A DNA stretch of 64,000 bases, from the NCBI GenBank assembly GCA_009781175.1, contig WQYQ01000004.1:124001-188000 (forward strand). The letters run 5' to 3'. The notes beneath the pieces are model-generated. The model was given only the letters and a program-made list of their open reading frames with translations, ran no database searches and was not told the DNA's origin. The translations under genes were made by a program, and so were the position numbers. Positions 8,818 to 17,049 of this stretch are shown one piece after another. This stretch comes from Betaproteobacteria bacterium. Lineage in GTDB: Bacteria > Pseudomonadota > Gammaproteobacteria > Burkholderiales > Rhodocyclaceae. Every line of letters begins with the position of its first letter. The stretch's first letter is position 1.

Positions 8818-9841
8818 GCGAAGAGCTCTCCTTGCGGCCGTATCCATAGCCATAGCCATATCCGTAGCCATAAACGCCATAGTTACCAACGCTTCCTGTT
8901 CCGCGCACTTTATTCAGAAGCATCAATTTCACAGGGCAATTCTCAATCGTGGCCAATGCCTGCTGAACCGTAGCGTGCGTTGTCCGCTCAGACTCGACCA
9001 CCATTACGATCTGCCCCATATGAACGGCTAAAGCGCGAGCTTCGGTCGTTACCAAAAGCGGTGGAGAATCGAAAATAATGATCCGATCGGAATAGCGAGT
9101 GGCAACCTCATCAATCAACTTATTCATCGAATCGCTGGCGAGCAATTCCGTTGCGCGCCGGTGAGGCATACCTGCCGGCATAATGACCAGATTTTCGATA
9201 TTGGTCCTAAGCAGAACATCACCAATCGAAGATTCCTCGCCCACCAGAACATCCATCAAACCTTTAGCTGGAGGCAAGCCTAAGGCATTCAGGACTGACG
9301 GCTTCGATACATCAGCGTCAACCAGCAATACCGTGTGATCAAGTTCCAATGCAATTGAAAGCGCCAGATTGATTGCGGAGAAACTTTTCCCTTCGCCAGG
9401 AAGGGAAGAGGTCACCATAATCAAATTTCCGTTGTGCAACTCCGTCGCTCCACGAGCCTGCAAATTTCTGAGCAAGGGTCGCTTAATAATCCGATACTGT
9501 TCCGCAATTGGACTATTCGGCTGATCAGGCGTGACGAATCCATTGCCAGCCAGGCGGGACAAATCCAGCGTAACCGCCGAATGATCCGATACAGATTCTG
9601 CTGATGACAGCTTAGCTGAAGAAGCTTTGCGCGACGGCTTCGAAGAGGCCACCTTGCCCACTCGCGACGACCCAGACTTCTTATTCTCAACGCTCGGGCC
9701 TGGCCGCACAGCCGAATCAAAACGCGCCTCAACGGTCTTCTTGGCTGCGGGGACTGCTGCCTCTTGCGGCAGCTCAGGCACCTCAACGCCAGCTTGTTTC
9801 AGTTGATCAAGACGCTCAACCGCTCGCTCTATGATGCTCAC
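8810..9841 (-). CDS. Tyrosine autokinase (BY-kinase), XrtA-associated, with Tyr-Gly tail
   Basis: Cytoplasmic BY-kinase that should phosphorylate its own C-terminal tyrosines and control polymer length with the chain-length protein encoded just upstream. About 343 residues. Walker A (SSLPGEGKS), Walker A' (LLVDADVSKPS) and Walker B (IIIFDSPPLLV) are intact. The C-terminus alternates Tyr and Gly, seven tyrosines in all, before RKESSSHA. I prefer the GTG at 9841 because it gives the family N-terminus SIIERAVERLDQL and has GGAG upstream. The longer frame begins with a TTG at 9865 that overlaps the previous gene. Residues 45-90 are a Ser/Lys-rich linker. Confidence 0.94.
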   Translation of the reverse strand: MSIIERAVERLDQLKQAGVEVPELPQEAAVPAAKKTVEARFDSAVRPGPSVENKKSGSSRVGKVASSKPSRKASSAKLSSAESVSDHSAVTLDLSRLAGNGFVTPDQPNSPIAEQYRIIKRPLLRNLQARGATELHNGNLIMVTSSLPGEGKSFSAINLALSIALELDHTVLLVDADVSKPSVLNALGLPPAKGLMDVLVGEESSIGDVLLRTNIENLVIMPAGMPHRRATELLASDSMNKLIDEVATRYSDRIIIFDSPPLLVTTEARALAVHMGQIVMVVESERTTHATVQQALATIENCPVKLMLLNKVRGTGSVGNYGVYGYGYGYGYGYGRKESSSHA

Positions 9842-9854
9842 TCGTTCGCTCCAT

Positions 9855-11411
9855 TCAGCCGGCAAAAGTCCGCAGGGCTAAAGCAATAGTCATCACACCA
9901 AAGCACCCCACTAAGGAACTCAATCCACCAGCAAACATTAGCCCCAAACGTTTTTCTCGCTTTGCACGCGCAGGATCTGGCACAACAGTAACAATACCCA
10001 AAACAGGGAACCCTGAAATTTCTCTTAAAGCCCGACCGTCGAAGAAAGTTGGCCGCGCTTGAGACATCACGAATGCCACAGCCGCACCCAGTGCGAGCGC
10101 CAACAGGCCAGCCAGGGGCATCAACAACATCCGATTTGGAGCAGAGGGTTTCTGCGGAACGGATGGCGGGTCAATCAAACGAAACTCCGCCACGCCTGAT
10201 GATGCGTCCATCTCGACCGACATATTTGCAGTTTCACGCCGCGCGACGAGACTCTCATAATTTCTTTTATTGATGTCGTAATCACGGTTAAGCTGGGCGT
10301 ATTCGGCCTCGATCTCCGGCAACATGCGCTCAGAACTCTTTAATGCATTTAAACGAGAGTCATATTCAGCCACTCGCGTTTTCAGCGATGCGAGGTTTGC
10401 CTCAGCCTCACTTAAACTCAGCTTCAATTGCTGGTAGACGGGATTAACATTCGCCGAAACAGCCGCTCCGCCCCCCTGCTTCCGGCGGGCCTCAAGTTCC
10501 TGCTTTTTCTGAGCCTCCAACTGCTCGATCAACCTGCGAGTGCTCGTTACATCGGGATGCTGATCGGTAAAGCGCTGCAAATATCCATCCAATTGTTTTT
10601 TCAATGCATCGATTCGCCCATCTATTTCCGGAATCGAGCCGCCGCCCGCTGCTGATGCGTTGGTGTCAGGCAGAAAAACGGGATCCTCTCCAGAAAGCTG
10701 GCGACGCAATGCATCGCGTGAATTTTCAAGCTCGCGCATTTCCAGACGTGCCTGATTGAGCTTGGCGGTCAAATCCCCAATTGCAGCAACGGAATCTTTT
10801 CCCGCATCACCAAACAGAGCGAGATTTTTAAGCTTGAATTCTTTCAGCTTGTTTTCCGCATCACTCAATTTCTTTTCATAGGATTTAATCTGGTCGTCAA
10901 TAAACCGTCGCGCATCATCGGAATCCTTCTGTTTATTGCCCAATCCGGATTCGACGAAAATCGACACCAAAGCCTGTACAACACGCTTGGCGCGATCCGC
11001 GTTCGTGTCTTTAAAAGACAACTGAAACAAATCGTCGCGGCCGGCGCTCGTCACTTGCACACGACGAATCACATCGTCCACAAGCACCTCGCGCTGCTCC
11101 CGCGTTTTTACGGACAGATCCAAATCCGCCATGCGGATGAGTTTTTCAACATTGGGTCTGCTAATCAGGGTGCGACTGAGAATTGCGACTTGCTGCTCAA
11201 CATTCGTAGGAACCGCAAGCCCCTGCATCAAGGGCTTGAGAACCGACTGGGTATCGACAAAAACGCGCGCCTTGGCCTCGTATTGATCGGGAAGCACCAA
11301 CACGACCACCGACAGAACCATCCCCGCCAACCATGCGCCGGCCAGCCCCCACCAGCGGTACCGCCACATACCCCGCGCCGCTGCAAGCGCACTTGCAATA
11401 AACTCTTCCAT
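9855..11411 (-). CDS. Polysaccharide chain-length determinant, XrtA-associated (Wzz/GNVR)
   Basis: Inner-membrane polysaccharide co-polymerase of 518 residues. One membrane segment lies near residues 20-42, followed by a periplasmic Wzz domain (QYEAKARVFVDTQSVLK) and a long helical coiled-coil region over about 160-400 that includes the GNVR-type stretch ending in RDYNINK-like sequence. A proline-rich block (PPSVPQKPSAPN) precedes membrane segment two near 430, and a third hydrophobic segment lies close to the C-terminus. It has no kinase domain, which is supplied by the separate BY-kinase encoded 13 bases downstream. It belongs to the TIGR03007 type. Confidence 0.94.
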   Translation of the reverse strand: MEEFIASALAAARGMWRYRWWGLAGAWLAGMVLSVVVLVLPDQYEAKARVFVDTQSVLKPLMQGLAVPTNVEQQVAILSRTLISRPNVEKLIRMADLDLSVKTREQREVLVDDVIRRVQVTSAGRDDLFQLSFKDTNADRAKRVVQALVSIFVESGLGNKQKDSDDARRFIDDQIKSYEKKLSDAENKLKEFKLKNLALFGDAGKDSVAAIGDLTAKLNQARLEMRELENSRDALRRQLSGEDPVFLPDTNASAAGGGSIPEIDGRIDALKKQLDGYLQRFTDQHPDVTSTRRLIEQLEAQKKQELEARRKQGGGAAVSANVNPVYQQLKLSLSEAEANLASLKTRVAEYDSRLNALKSSERMLPEIEAEYAQLNRDYDINKRNYESLVARRETANMSVEMDASSGVAEFRLIDPPSVPQKPSAPNRMLLMPLAGLLALALGAAVAFVMSQARPTFFDGRALREISGFPVLGIVTVVPDPARAKREKRLGLMFAGGLSSLVGCFGVMTIALALRTFAG

Positions 11412-11446
11412 TTCCAGGCCCTGACTAGAGACAACCGTGCCGAAAC

Positions 11447-12073
11447 TTAGAACCAGCCTTGCGGAATGATTAATACATCGCCAGGCTTGACATCGACATT
11501 GGCCGAAACATCCCCGCGCCGCAAAAGATCCTTCAGCCTGACGCTGTACTGCTTTCCGCCTTCGGACGTGCGCAGAATCGTGGCGTGATTACCATCGGCA
11601 AAATCGGTAATCCCACCCACAGCGATCATCACATCCAACAAGGTCATTTTCTGCTTGTAAGCCAAAACCTGCGGTTTGGCCGCCTCTCCGACGACCCGGA
11701 TCTGTTCGCTATACGGCCCCACGAAATTCGTCACGACAACCGTCACGATCGGATCGCGGATGTATTTCGACAGTTCTTTCTCGATATCCCGGGCAAGCGT
11801 GGAAGGGTCCTTGCCCATCGCGACAAGATCCTCCACGAGCGGCGTTGTGATCTTGCCATCTGGACGAACGGGAACCGCCATCGACAACTCGGGATTTCGC
11901 CAAACAACGATGCTCAACATGTCGCCAGGCCCGATCGCATAGCTGTAGTCGCTTGATGCTGCAACCCCCGGCGCAGCGGGGAAGGTATTTGCACACCCCC
12001 CGGTCACAGCGACACAAGCGGCCAAAAGCATAGTGCTAACCCAGCCAGGAATACGTGAAAAGGCAGCTACCAT
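11447..12073 (-). CDS. Wza-like exopolysaccharide export lipoprotein, XrtA-associated
   Basis: First gene of the exopolysaccharide operon. The 208-residue product carries a signal peptide with a probable lipid-attachment Cys27 (AVTGGCANT, a loose lipobox). A Poly_export domain follows (YAIGPGDMLSIVVWRNPELS, SLBB precursor), and an SLBB-like domain ends in VKPGDVLIIPQGWF. It should form the outer-membrane export channel. The short length without a C-terminal amphipathic helix domain fits the TIGR03027 subgroup. GGAGAGACATT precedes the ATG, supporting this start. I found no convincing sigma-70 or sigma-54 promoter in the 180 bases upstream. Confidence 0.93.
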   Translation of the reverse strand: MVAAFSRIPGWVSTMLLAACVAVTGGCANTFPAAPGVAASSDYSYAIGPGDMLSIVVWRNPELSMAVPVRPDGKITTPLVEDLVAMGKDPSTLARDIEKELSKYIRDPIVTVVVTNFVGPYSEQIRVVGEAAKPQVLAYKQKMTLLDVMIAVGGITDFADGNHATILRTSEGGKQYSVRLKDLLRRGDVSANVDVKPGDVLIIPQGWF

Positions 12074-12254
12074 AATGTCTCTCCGTTACCGGGCACAAGC
12101 CGGCGAATAAAAAGCGTTTTGCGGATAGTACGCGAGCGAATCAAGAAAACTGAGGAAAAACAACACAGCAGAGCGCACCCGCTTGGACGCCCTGCGTTAA
12201 AAACAAACAAATGCCCAAAATCGGCTAGATTTTTGGCTTGAAACGAAGACTGCC

Positions 12255-13457
12255 ATGCGAAAAATCCTGTTCATCGCCGAAGGTAACACACTCGCCCATG
12301 TTGCGCGCCCCGCGGCTCTTGCAGCCAGTCTCAACCCGACCGAGTGGAACATCACGCTCGCGCGCCCCCCGCGCTACGCAAACCTGCTCCGAACCCTTCC
12401 GCCGCATATTCACCAGGCTGACCTGATCGCCTGCCCGCCAGAGCAGTTTCAAACCAGGCTGGCGAAAGGAGCCATCCTGTATACATTGCAAGAGCTACAG
12501 GCTTATGTACGGCACGATCAGGCATTATTTGAAGACTTCTCGCCCGATATCGTGATCGGCGACTTTCGCATTTCACTTGCGGTCAGCGCGCGCAAGCGGG
12601 GAATTCCTTACGTCGCCTTGTCCAATGCGTATTGGAGCCCGAATTTCATCCGCCCGCCTCTTGCGCCCGAGCTTCCGTTTACGAAGTTTCTGCCCATCTC
12701 TCTCGCAAACCACGTCTTTGCGGCCATCGCCCCGCTCGCGTTCCAATTTCACGCAAATCCGATGAAGAAATTGCGGCAAGAGTACGGGCTGTCGAATCGC
12801 GGCTTCACCCTCAATCACGCCTATACCGAATCGGATCTGACCCTCTACTGCGACGCCCCCGAACTTTGCCCCACGCTTCAGCTCGGCCCCACTGAGCGGC
12901 TGATCGGCCACGTTGGATGGGCCCCGGATGTTCCATTACCGTCCTGGTGGGAGAATGTCCCCAACTCAAAACCCATCGTTTATATCAACCTGGGCAGCTC
13001 GGGAAACATCAAAAACAGCCTGAAAATCCTCACAGGAGCCCTGAACTGCGGCGTCACCGTCATATTCGCCACGGCGGGGCGCAAGCATCCTGAACTGCCG
13101 CAGACAGAACAGCTGTTTACCACGGATTTTATCCCTGGAGATTTAGTCGCGCGTAAAGCAGCCGCCGTCATCTGCAATGGTGGCAGCCCGGCGACCTACC
13201 AGTCCCTCTGCGAAGGAACGCCCGTTCTCGGCGTGCCTGCGAACCTTGATCAACACCTGAACATGTATCTCGTTAGTCAGGCGAGACTTGGCCAACAAGT
13301 CCGTTCGGACCGATGCTCGATTCAGGCAATCGAATCCCGTTTAAGCAGACTGCTGAACGACCCGCTCGCGCGCGAACGCGCGCAGGCTTTTGCAAATAAA
13401 ACCCGCGAATCCGCGGCCACGGCATTCTACCGTGAGTTAACAAGCAGCGGCTTCTGA
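12255..13457 (+). CDS. GT1-type glycosyltransferase (UDP-glycosyltransferase/MGT-like)
   Basis: A 400-residue protein with two Rossmann-like halves. The N-terminus MRKILFIAEGNTLAHVARPA fits an acceptor domain. The C-terminal half contains PIVYINLGSSGNIKN and ICNGGSPATYQSLCEGTPVLGVP followed by NLDQHLN, equivalent to the PSPG donor-binding motif of UDP-glycosyltransferases. No signal peptide or membrane segment is evident. It is divergent from the XrtA operon, with 180 bases between the starts, so it may act on the same polymer or a lipid, but its substrate cannot be read from sequence. Its stop codon overlaps the end of repeat copy A. Confidence 0.85.
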   Translation: MRKILFIAEGNTLAHVARPAALAASLNPTEWNITLARPPRYANLLRTLPPHIHQADLIACPPEQFQTRLAKGAILYTLQELQAYVRHDQALFEDFSPDIVIGDFRISLAVSARKRGIPYVALSNAYWSPNFIRPPLAPELPFTKFLPISLANHVFAAIAPLAFQFHANPMKKLRQEYGLSNRGFTLNHAYTESDLTLYCDAPELCPTLQLGPTERLIGHVGWAPDVPLPSWWENVPNSKPIVYINLGSSGNIKNSLKILTGALNCGVTVIFATAGRKHPELPQTEQLFTTDFIPGDLVARKAAAVICNGGSPATYQSLCEGTPVLGVPANLDQHLNMYLVSQARLGQQVRSDRCSIQAIESRLSRLLNDPLARERAQAFANKTRESAATAFYRELTSSGF

Positions 13458-13633
13458 GAACCTGTTTCATCACGAGGCTGGGTGGATCTCATGCGCTGCT
13501 CGCACTCAGTTGCCACACTCGCGGTCATTCTGCGCGAAGTCGCAGAATCCATTTGTCCTCCGAGAGTGGATTCTGCGACTGCGCTTCGCTCCGCGCAGAA
13601 TGACCGCGAAGTACAGCCTCTCCAACAGGCTCT
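13457..13633 (+). repeat. AGAACCTGTT-ended inverted-repeat element, copy A, carrying a nested palindrome
   Basis: This 177-bp element starts AGAACCTGTT, with its first A being the last base of the glycosyltransferase TGA stop, and ends AACAGGCTCT. Its left part (CGAGGCTG ... CTCATGCGCTGCTCG) matches copies B (17848) and C (43125, opposite strand). Its centre is replaced by a separate 89-bp palindrome (13520-13608). It holds no gene. A short terminator lies just downstream. Confidence 0.7.
13520..13608. repeat. Nested REP-like palindrome inside repeat copy A
   Basis: Perfect 17-bp arms CGCGGTCATTCTGCGCG (13520-13536) and CGCGCAGAATGACCGCG (13592-13608) enclose a second perfect inverted repeat, GTCGCAGAATCCA (13539-13551) and TGGATTCTGCGAC (13567-13579). 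The TCATTCTGCG and AGAATCCA words resemble palindromic intergenic repeats common in proteobacterial genomes; that resemblance is from memory, not a search. Confidence 0.8.
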
Positions 13634-13655
13634 CTGAAGCCAAGCCAACAAAAGC

Positions 13656-13682
13656 AAAGCCCGCCGGAAAACGGCGGGCTTT
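13656..13682. terminator. Bidirectional rho-independent terminator
   Basis: An 11-bp perfect stem AAAGCCCGCCG/CGGCGGGCTTT with a 5-base loop lies between the convergent glycosyltransferase (+) and PEP-CTERM gene (-). The A-run and T-run at the stem ends allow termination on both strands. Confidence 0.88.
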
Positions 13683-13728
13683 GTTGGTTCAGCCAAACCG
13701 GCTCACGCCGGCAAAGGCATCTCCGATA

Positions 13729-14670
13729 TCAGCTGCGGCGACGACGGGACATACCCACCAAGCCCAGCAGAGCAGCGCCTAACAAACCGAGCGTCGCAGG
13801 CTCAGGAACATTATTATCCTTGTAGAAGGACGAAGTAGCGTGAGTTTCGAACTGATAATCGCAACGACCGTAGGCGACATTCCCATCCTTGTCCATACCG
13901 TTCACAGAGGCTTGAGTACCATCGCAGATCAAGCCGTTAACTTTTCTTCCCTGCCCATCGACGGAATAGTACGGCGTTTCGCCAACAACCTGAGCCGACG
14001 GATTCGCCTGATAGAACGGCGTTTGCAGGAAGGTTGTATCGCGCAAGGAGATCTCCATCATATCGATCGCCGTGCGGAAAAAATCCTCATCAACGTAAGT
14101 AGCCTGGACCCCCACAGTGTCGGTACCCAAGCCGCTAGTGCTCAAAACGCCATTCAGATTATCCTCATCCAACTGGTCCAACAGGCCAACGTCAGAACCC
14201 GTCTGACTGAATAAACCACTTAGAGAGACAAGCGTGCCCTGGAAAATTGCCTGTCCTGCATCGTATCCTGTACCGGCCAACTGGTTAACCGTGGAGTCCG
14301 CGCTGTAGTAAATCGTGAACGATGAGCTAGCCGGATCGGTCAGAGAGAAGCTTGCCGTCCCATTTGAGTTGTACGTTAGGGTTTCATAGAACGACACCTG
14401 GAATGTAAATTGCCCCGTTGGAGTCAGTGACGAAGCCGTGCCAGTCTGGCTAAAGCTATTAAGAAAGCCCTGCGCCACAACCTGAACGGTGCATGGCTGT
14501 GTAGGATCGCAAGAAAGCGCGCCGATAGCGAGCGCATTGTCAGGCGCCCAATTGAAGCTCTGGATTGAGGCCCCAGTGCCGCCCTGGCCCGTCTGATCAA
14601 ACATAATGCTATCGGCTTGAGCGGATACCGCTGCGCCTGCTAGCAAAGAAGCAATGATTAACTTTTTCAT
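13729..14670 (-). CDS. PEP-CTERM sorting-domain protein, probable exosortase substrate
   Basis: Secreted protein of 313 residues. A signal peptide covers about residues 1-19 (cleavage after VSAQA). A middle region rich in Gly, Ser, Thr and Asn has no domain I recognise. The C-terminal sorting signal at 288-313 has VPEPATLGLLGAALLGLVG, a hydrophobic helix and a final SRRRRS basic tail. The XrtA-EpsI protein encoded nearby should process it. AGAGGAGAG precedes the ATG. The gene has a sigma-54 type promoter about 60 bases upstream. A cysteine pair near SCDPTQPC and one near GRCDYQ could form disulfides. Confidence 0.95.
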   Translation of the reverse strand: MKKLIIASLLAGAAVSAQADSIMFDQTGQGGTGASIQSFNWAPDNALAIGALSCDPTQPCTVQVVAQGFLNSFSQTGTASSLTPTGQFTFQVSFYETLTYNSNGTASFSLTDPASSSFTIYYSADSTVNQLAGTGYDAGQAIFQGTLVSLSGLFSQTGSDVGLLDQLDEDNLNGVLSTSGLGTDTVGVQATYVDEDFFRTAIDMMEISLRDTTFLQTPFYQANPSAQVVGETPYYSVDGQGRKVNGLICDGTQASVNGMDKDGNVAYGRCDYQFETHATSSFYKDNNVPEPATLGLLGAALLGLVGMSRRRRS

Positions 14671-14729
14671 GATCTCTCCTCTTAACCGTTAATCTGTTAA
14701 CTCGGCATCCGCGAGAACGAGTTCATCTA

Positions 14730-14746
14730 AGCAAATGCAGTGCCAA
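14730..14746 (-). promoter_or_regulatory. Sigma-54 (-24/-12) promoter of the PEP-CTERM gene
   Basis: The minus strand reads TTGGCACTGCATTTGCT, matching the sigma-54 consensus TGGCAC-N5-TTGC(A/T) with exact spacing. The predicted start of transcription is near 14719, giving a leader of about 49 bases before the ATG at 14670. Control of PEP-CTERM genes by sigma-54 with the PrsK/PrsR pair is known for other XrtA bacteria; its operation here is inferred. Confidence 0.85.
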
Positions 14747-14802
14747 AAAAAGTTAACATTGCAGATCAACGACTTAAAGTCCATCCGAAACTATCCGCAA
14801 AG

Positions 14803-14827
14803 AAATCGTAAAGAAAATCGACGATTT
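14803..14827 (-). promoter_or_regulatory. Candidate upstream activator site for the sigma-54 promoter
   Basis: Inverted repeat AAATCGT-N11-ACGATTT lies about 85-110 bases upstream of the predicted start of transcription, the usual place for a sigma-54 activator. No protein is assigned; this rests only on symmetry and position. Confidence 0.4.
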
Positions 14828-14850
14828 GATGATTTTGTGGTTTTGCTGTA

Positions 14851-15939
14851 TCAGATCGCATTGGTACGCACAAGCAACTTATCGACATCGAGACGCAAGG
14901 AGCGGGACCTCGGCTCTGCGCCAAACCCGATCCGCCCGATCCAGAATGCCCGCCCAAGCCCATCCCGGCCGATTTTTTCGACCAGCGAATCCCGGATTTC
15001 CCGGGCACGCAGCAGCGCGGCAGGGTTTTGCGTAAAACGGAGCCCCTTCTCGCTGTAGCGGGAAAAAATGAGCGGGGTCATTTCCGGCTGCTGCCACATT
15101 CCCTGCTGCGTGAGTGTGAGCCAAAATCGTTGCACCGCCCGGCCGGCTTCAACTTCCCGAATGGGGTTGTCCAATGGTTCGGGAGCCAGGAGCACGCAAT
15201 GCGCCGCGCAACGCAGGCCCGGCAATACGTCGAGTTGCAGACGCGGGGCCAAAGTGCCGCCGAACCATCGGTTCATGAATTGGACGCGCTTCCAGTCCCG
15301 CATCGCCCATTCCATCATCCGGGCGGTCAGGAAATCCACACCGACGGCCTCTTCGGGGAGCTTGGTATCGCTGAAGCGGGTACGCCATTCGATTATGCTG
15401 CTATGAACCTTGTAAGCCTCTTCGGTCACAAGCCGAATCCAGGCGCTCCGGTATAGAAGCTTGGCGAAGGATCGGCGCGCGGCGGGTGTATCGAACCACA
15501 GAATGGAGACGCCCATGTCACACACCGATGCCTCAAGCGCTTCACGCAATGCGAGCGTCAGGCCCCCGATTTTCATTGGGCGCCGCTGTGTTGCCCGCTT
15601 TGTCACAAAGGGGGCCAAGGGGCTTTCCGGGCGCTCTGGTGCATCGCGCAATACGACACGGTATTTCGGTTTGGTTGCGTCGCCTGTCGCCAGATGCTCG
15701 ACTTCGCAACGCAAACCGTAAGCGGAGGCCGCGATGTCCATCGTTTCCAACAAGGCGCCATGCGCCAGATGGCTCGGCATGCCGTCGAGGTCGTAGACCA
15801 CATGGTCGCGGGTATCGAATCCGTGCGCGATGACTTCGCGCGGCGAAACCAGCTCGAATCTCCAAGGCTGAGTGTTGTCGCCGCTTGGCGCCCAACGCGC
15901 AAGATCGAGAATGGCGGTCAGGGTTTCCATGCTACTCAC
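14851..15939 (-). CDS. Nitroreductase-family protein
   Basis: Product of 362 residues (359 from the internal ATG at 15930) with the nitroreductase FMN-site opening LARWAPSGDNTQPWRFELV at about residues 13-31. The protein is longer than a simple nitroreductase subunit (about 200 residues), so it may contain both halves of a dimer-like fold; the second half has no motif I can name. The reaction is unknown. The GTG at 15939 overlaps the ThiF gene stop (GTGA), showing translational coupling. The pair faces a TIGR03694 acyltransferase, suggesting one pathway. Confidence 0.85.
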   Translation of the reverse strand: MSSMETLTAILDLARWAPSGDNTQPWRFELVSPREVIAHGFDTRDHVVYDLDGMPSHLAHGALLETMDIAASAYGLRCEVEHLATGDATKPKYRVVLRDAPERPESPLAPFVTKRATQRRPMKIGGLTLALREALEASVCDMGVSILWFDTPAARRSFAKLLYRSAWIRLVTEEAYKVHSSIIEWRTRFSDTKLPEEAVGVDFLTARMMEWAMRDWKRVQFMNRWFGGTLAPRLQLDVLPGLRCAAHCVLLAPEPLDNPIREVEAGRAVQRFWLTLTQQGMWQQPEMTPLIFSRYSEKGLRFTQNPAALLRAREIRDSLVEKIGRDGLGRAFWIGRIGFGAEPRSRSLRLDVDKLLVRTNAI

Positions 15940-16799
15940 TTAAGGCCAAGTTGCCGCAGACCAATCGCAATCGCGAGTCGCTGCAAAGGGTTGCGATGCC
16001 CGCCCGGGCGCCAGGCCGTGCGCATGCGCTGGGTAAACGCGTCGAAATGGTAGCTGCGCGGCGCGGCGCAGATCGGCCCTCTGCCGAGAATCAATTTCAG
16101 CGTTTCGGTCGCGGCCACCCCCGCGCACAGCATGCACCCCATTGCCGTCGAAGGCCCCTTTCGGTTTGCAAGATCGACTCGGTTCGGTTCGACCAGATAA
16201 CCGGCATGCAGGCGCTGCGGCGCGAGACCGACGAGAAAGCGCAAGGCTTTCTCATCATCGCTGCGCCCCTCGAAGCCGAAGTAATCTTCGAAACTCATTC
16301 CGTCCGGCGTGAAGACCAGAATGGAAGTTCCCATGCCCAGCGGGGCGGCTGTCACGGCCGGAATACCTTTTTTGCGGCATGCGGCAAAAATTTTCTGGCG
16401 CGCTTCGAACGCGAAGAAATCAAGCCCATCGACATACACCGAGACGCCATCGAGAAACGCATCGGCATTTTCACCCGATACGCCTTGCGGAAAGATGCGC
16501 AGATCGAGTTCAGGGTTGATGTCGCGCGCCATCCGGGCCGCGACATCGGCCTTGGGATGCCCTACCGTCGACAGCATGGCGCCCGCTTGACGATTGAAGT
16601 TCGGGTAATCGAAGCGATCATAGTCGGCGATGGAAAATGCGCCGACACCCAAGCGGGCGAGCGTCAATAGGTGGTGCGCTCCGACCCCTCCCAAGCCCGC
16701 GACGGCAACCCTTGCGCGCCGCAGCTTCGCCTGCTCGGCTTCCGTCACCCAGCCGAGGTTGCGTGAGAAGGCTTCGTCGTATGGAAAATTCGTTGTCAT
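15936..16799 (-). CDS. ThiF/MoeB/HesA-family adenylyltransferase (E1-like)
   Basis: E1-like enzyme of about 287 residues that should bind ATP and adenylate a carboxylate, classically a ubiquitin-like sulfur carrier. The nucleotide loop is VAVAGLGGVGAHHLLTLARLG, followed by IADYDRFDYPNFNRQ with the conserved Asp and Arg. It lacks the paired CxxC zinc motifs of MoeB/ThiF; one CMLC lies in GCMLCAGVAATETLKL. No carrier protein is visible nearby, so the substrate may be different. I chose the ATG at 16799 (GGGAG upstream) over 16898, whose extra 33 residues are not family-like. It is coupled to the nitroreductase gene. Confidence 0.87.
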   Translation of the reverse strand: MTTNFPYDEAFSRNLGWVTEAEQAKLRRARVAVAGLGGVGAHHLLTLARLGVGAFSIADYDRFDYPNFNRQAGAMLSTVGHPKADVAARMARDINPELDLRIFPQGVSGENADAFLDGVSVYVDGLDFFAFEARQKIFAACRKKGIPAVTAAPLGMGTSILVFTPDGMSFEDYFGFEGRSDDEKALRFLVGLAPQRLHAGYLVEPNRVDLANRKGPSTAMGCMLCAGVAATETLKLILGRGPICAAPRSYHFDAFTQRMRTAWRPGGHRNPLQRLAIAIGLRQLGLK

Positions 16800-17049
16800 T
16801 TGAGCTTGCTCCCTAATTTTTCGATCCGAGCGGTTTTCACGGCCACGCATGGAAGCAAACGGCTGGAAACGCTGCAACCACAGAATATCTTCAAGCACAA
16901 TGTATTATGAGGCGTGAAGCACGACACATTTCAGCACAAGAAAGCTGTCTCATTGATATACACACGGAGTGACAGAGGGAATCCGACGCTGTTTAATTGA
17001 CATGGAGTCGACAAAGCTGTTCTGAGTATTGAAAGGCTGTCTTTTTATT
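16800..17049. other. Divergent intergenic region, ThiF gene / acyltransferase gene
   Basis: 250 bases without a credible gene. The word AAAGCTGT occurs at 16941 and 17013, and AAAGGCTGT at 17032. A TTGACA lies at 16998-17003, but no good -10 stands at the correct distance. I see no sigma-54 signature. Confidence 0.5.

Noticed and set aside
8831-8880. Short tandem repeats that might suggest a CRISPR or VNTR locus
   Set aside because: They are codons of the Tyr-Gly tail of the BY-kinase; no spacers and no cas genes.
16998-17049. TTGACA before the acyltransferase gene as a sigma-70 promoter
   Set aside because: No acceptable -10 at 16-18 bases; the best TATTGA is 24 bases away.
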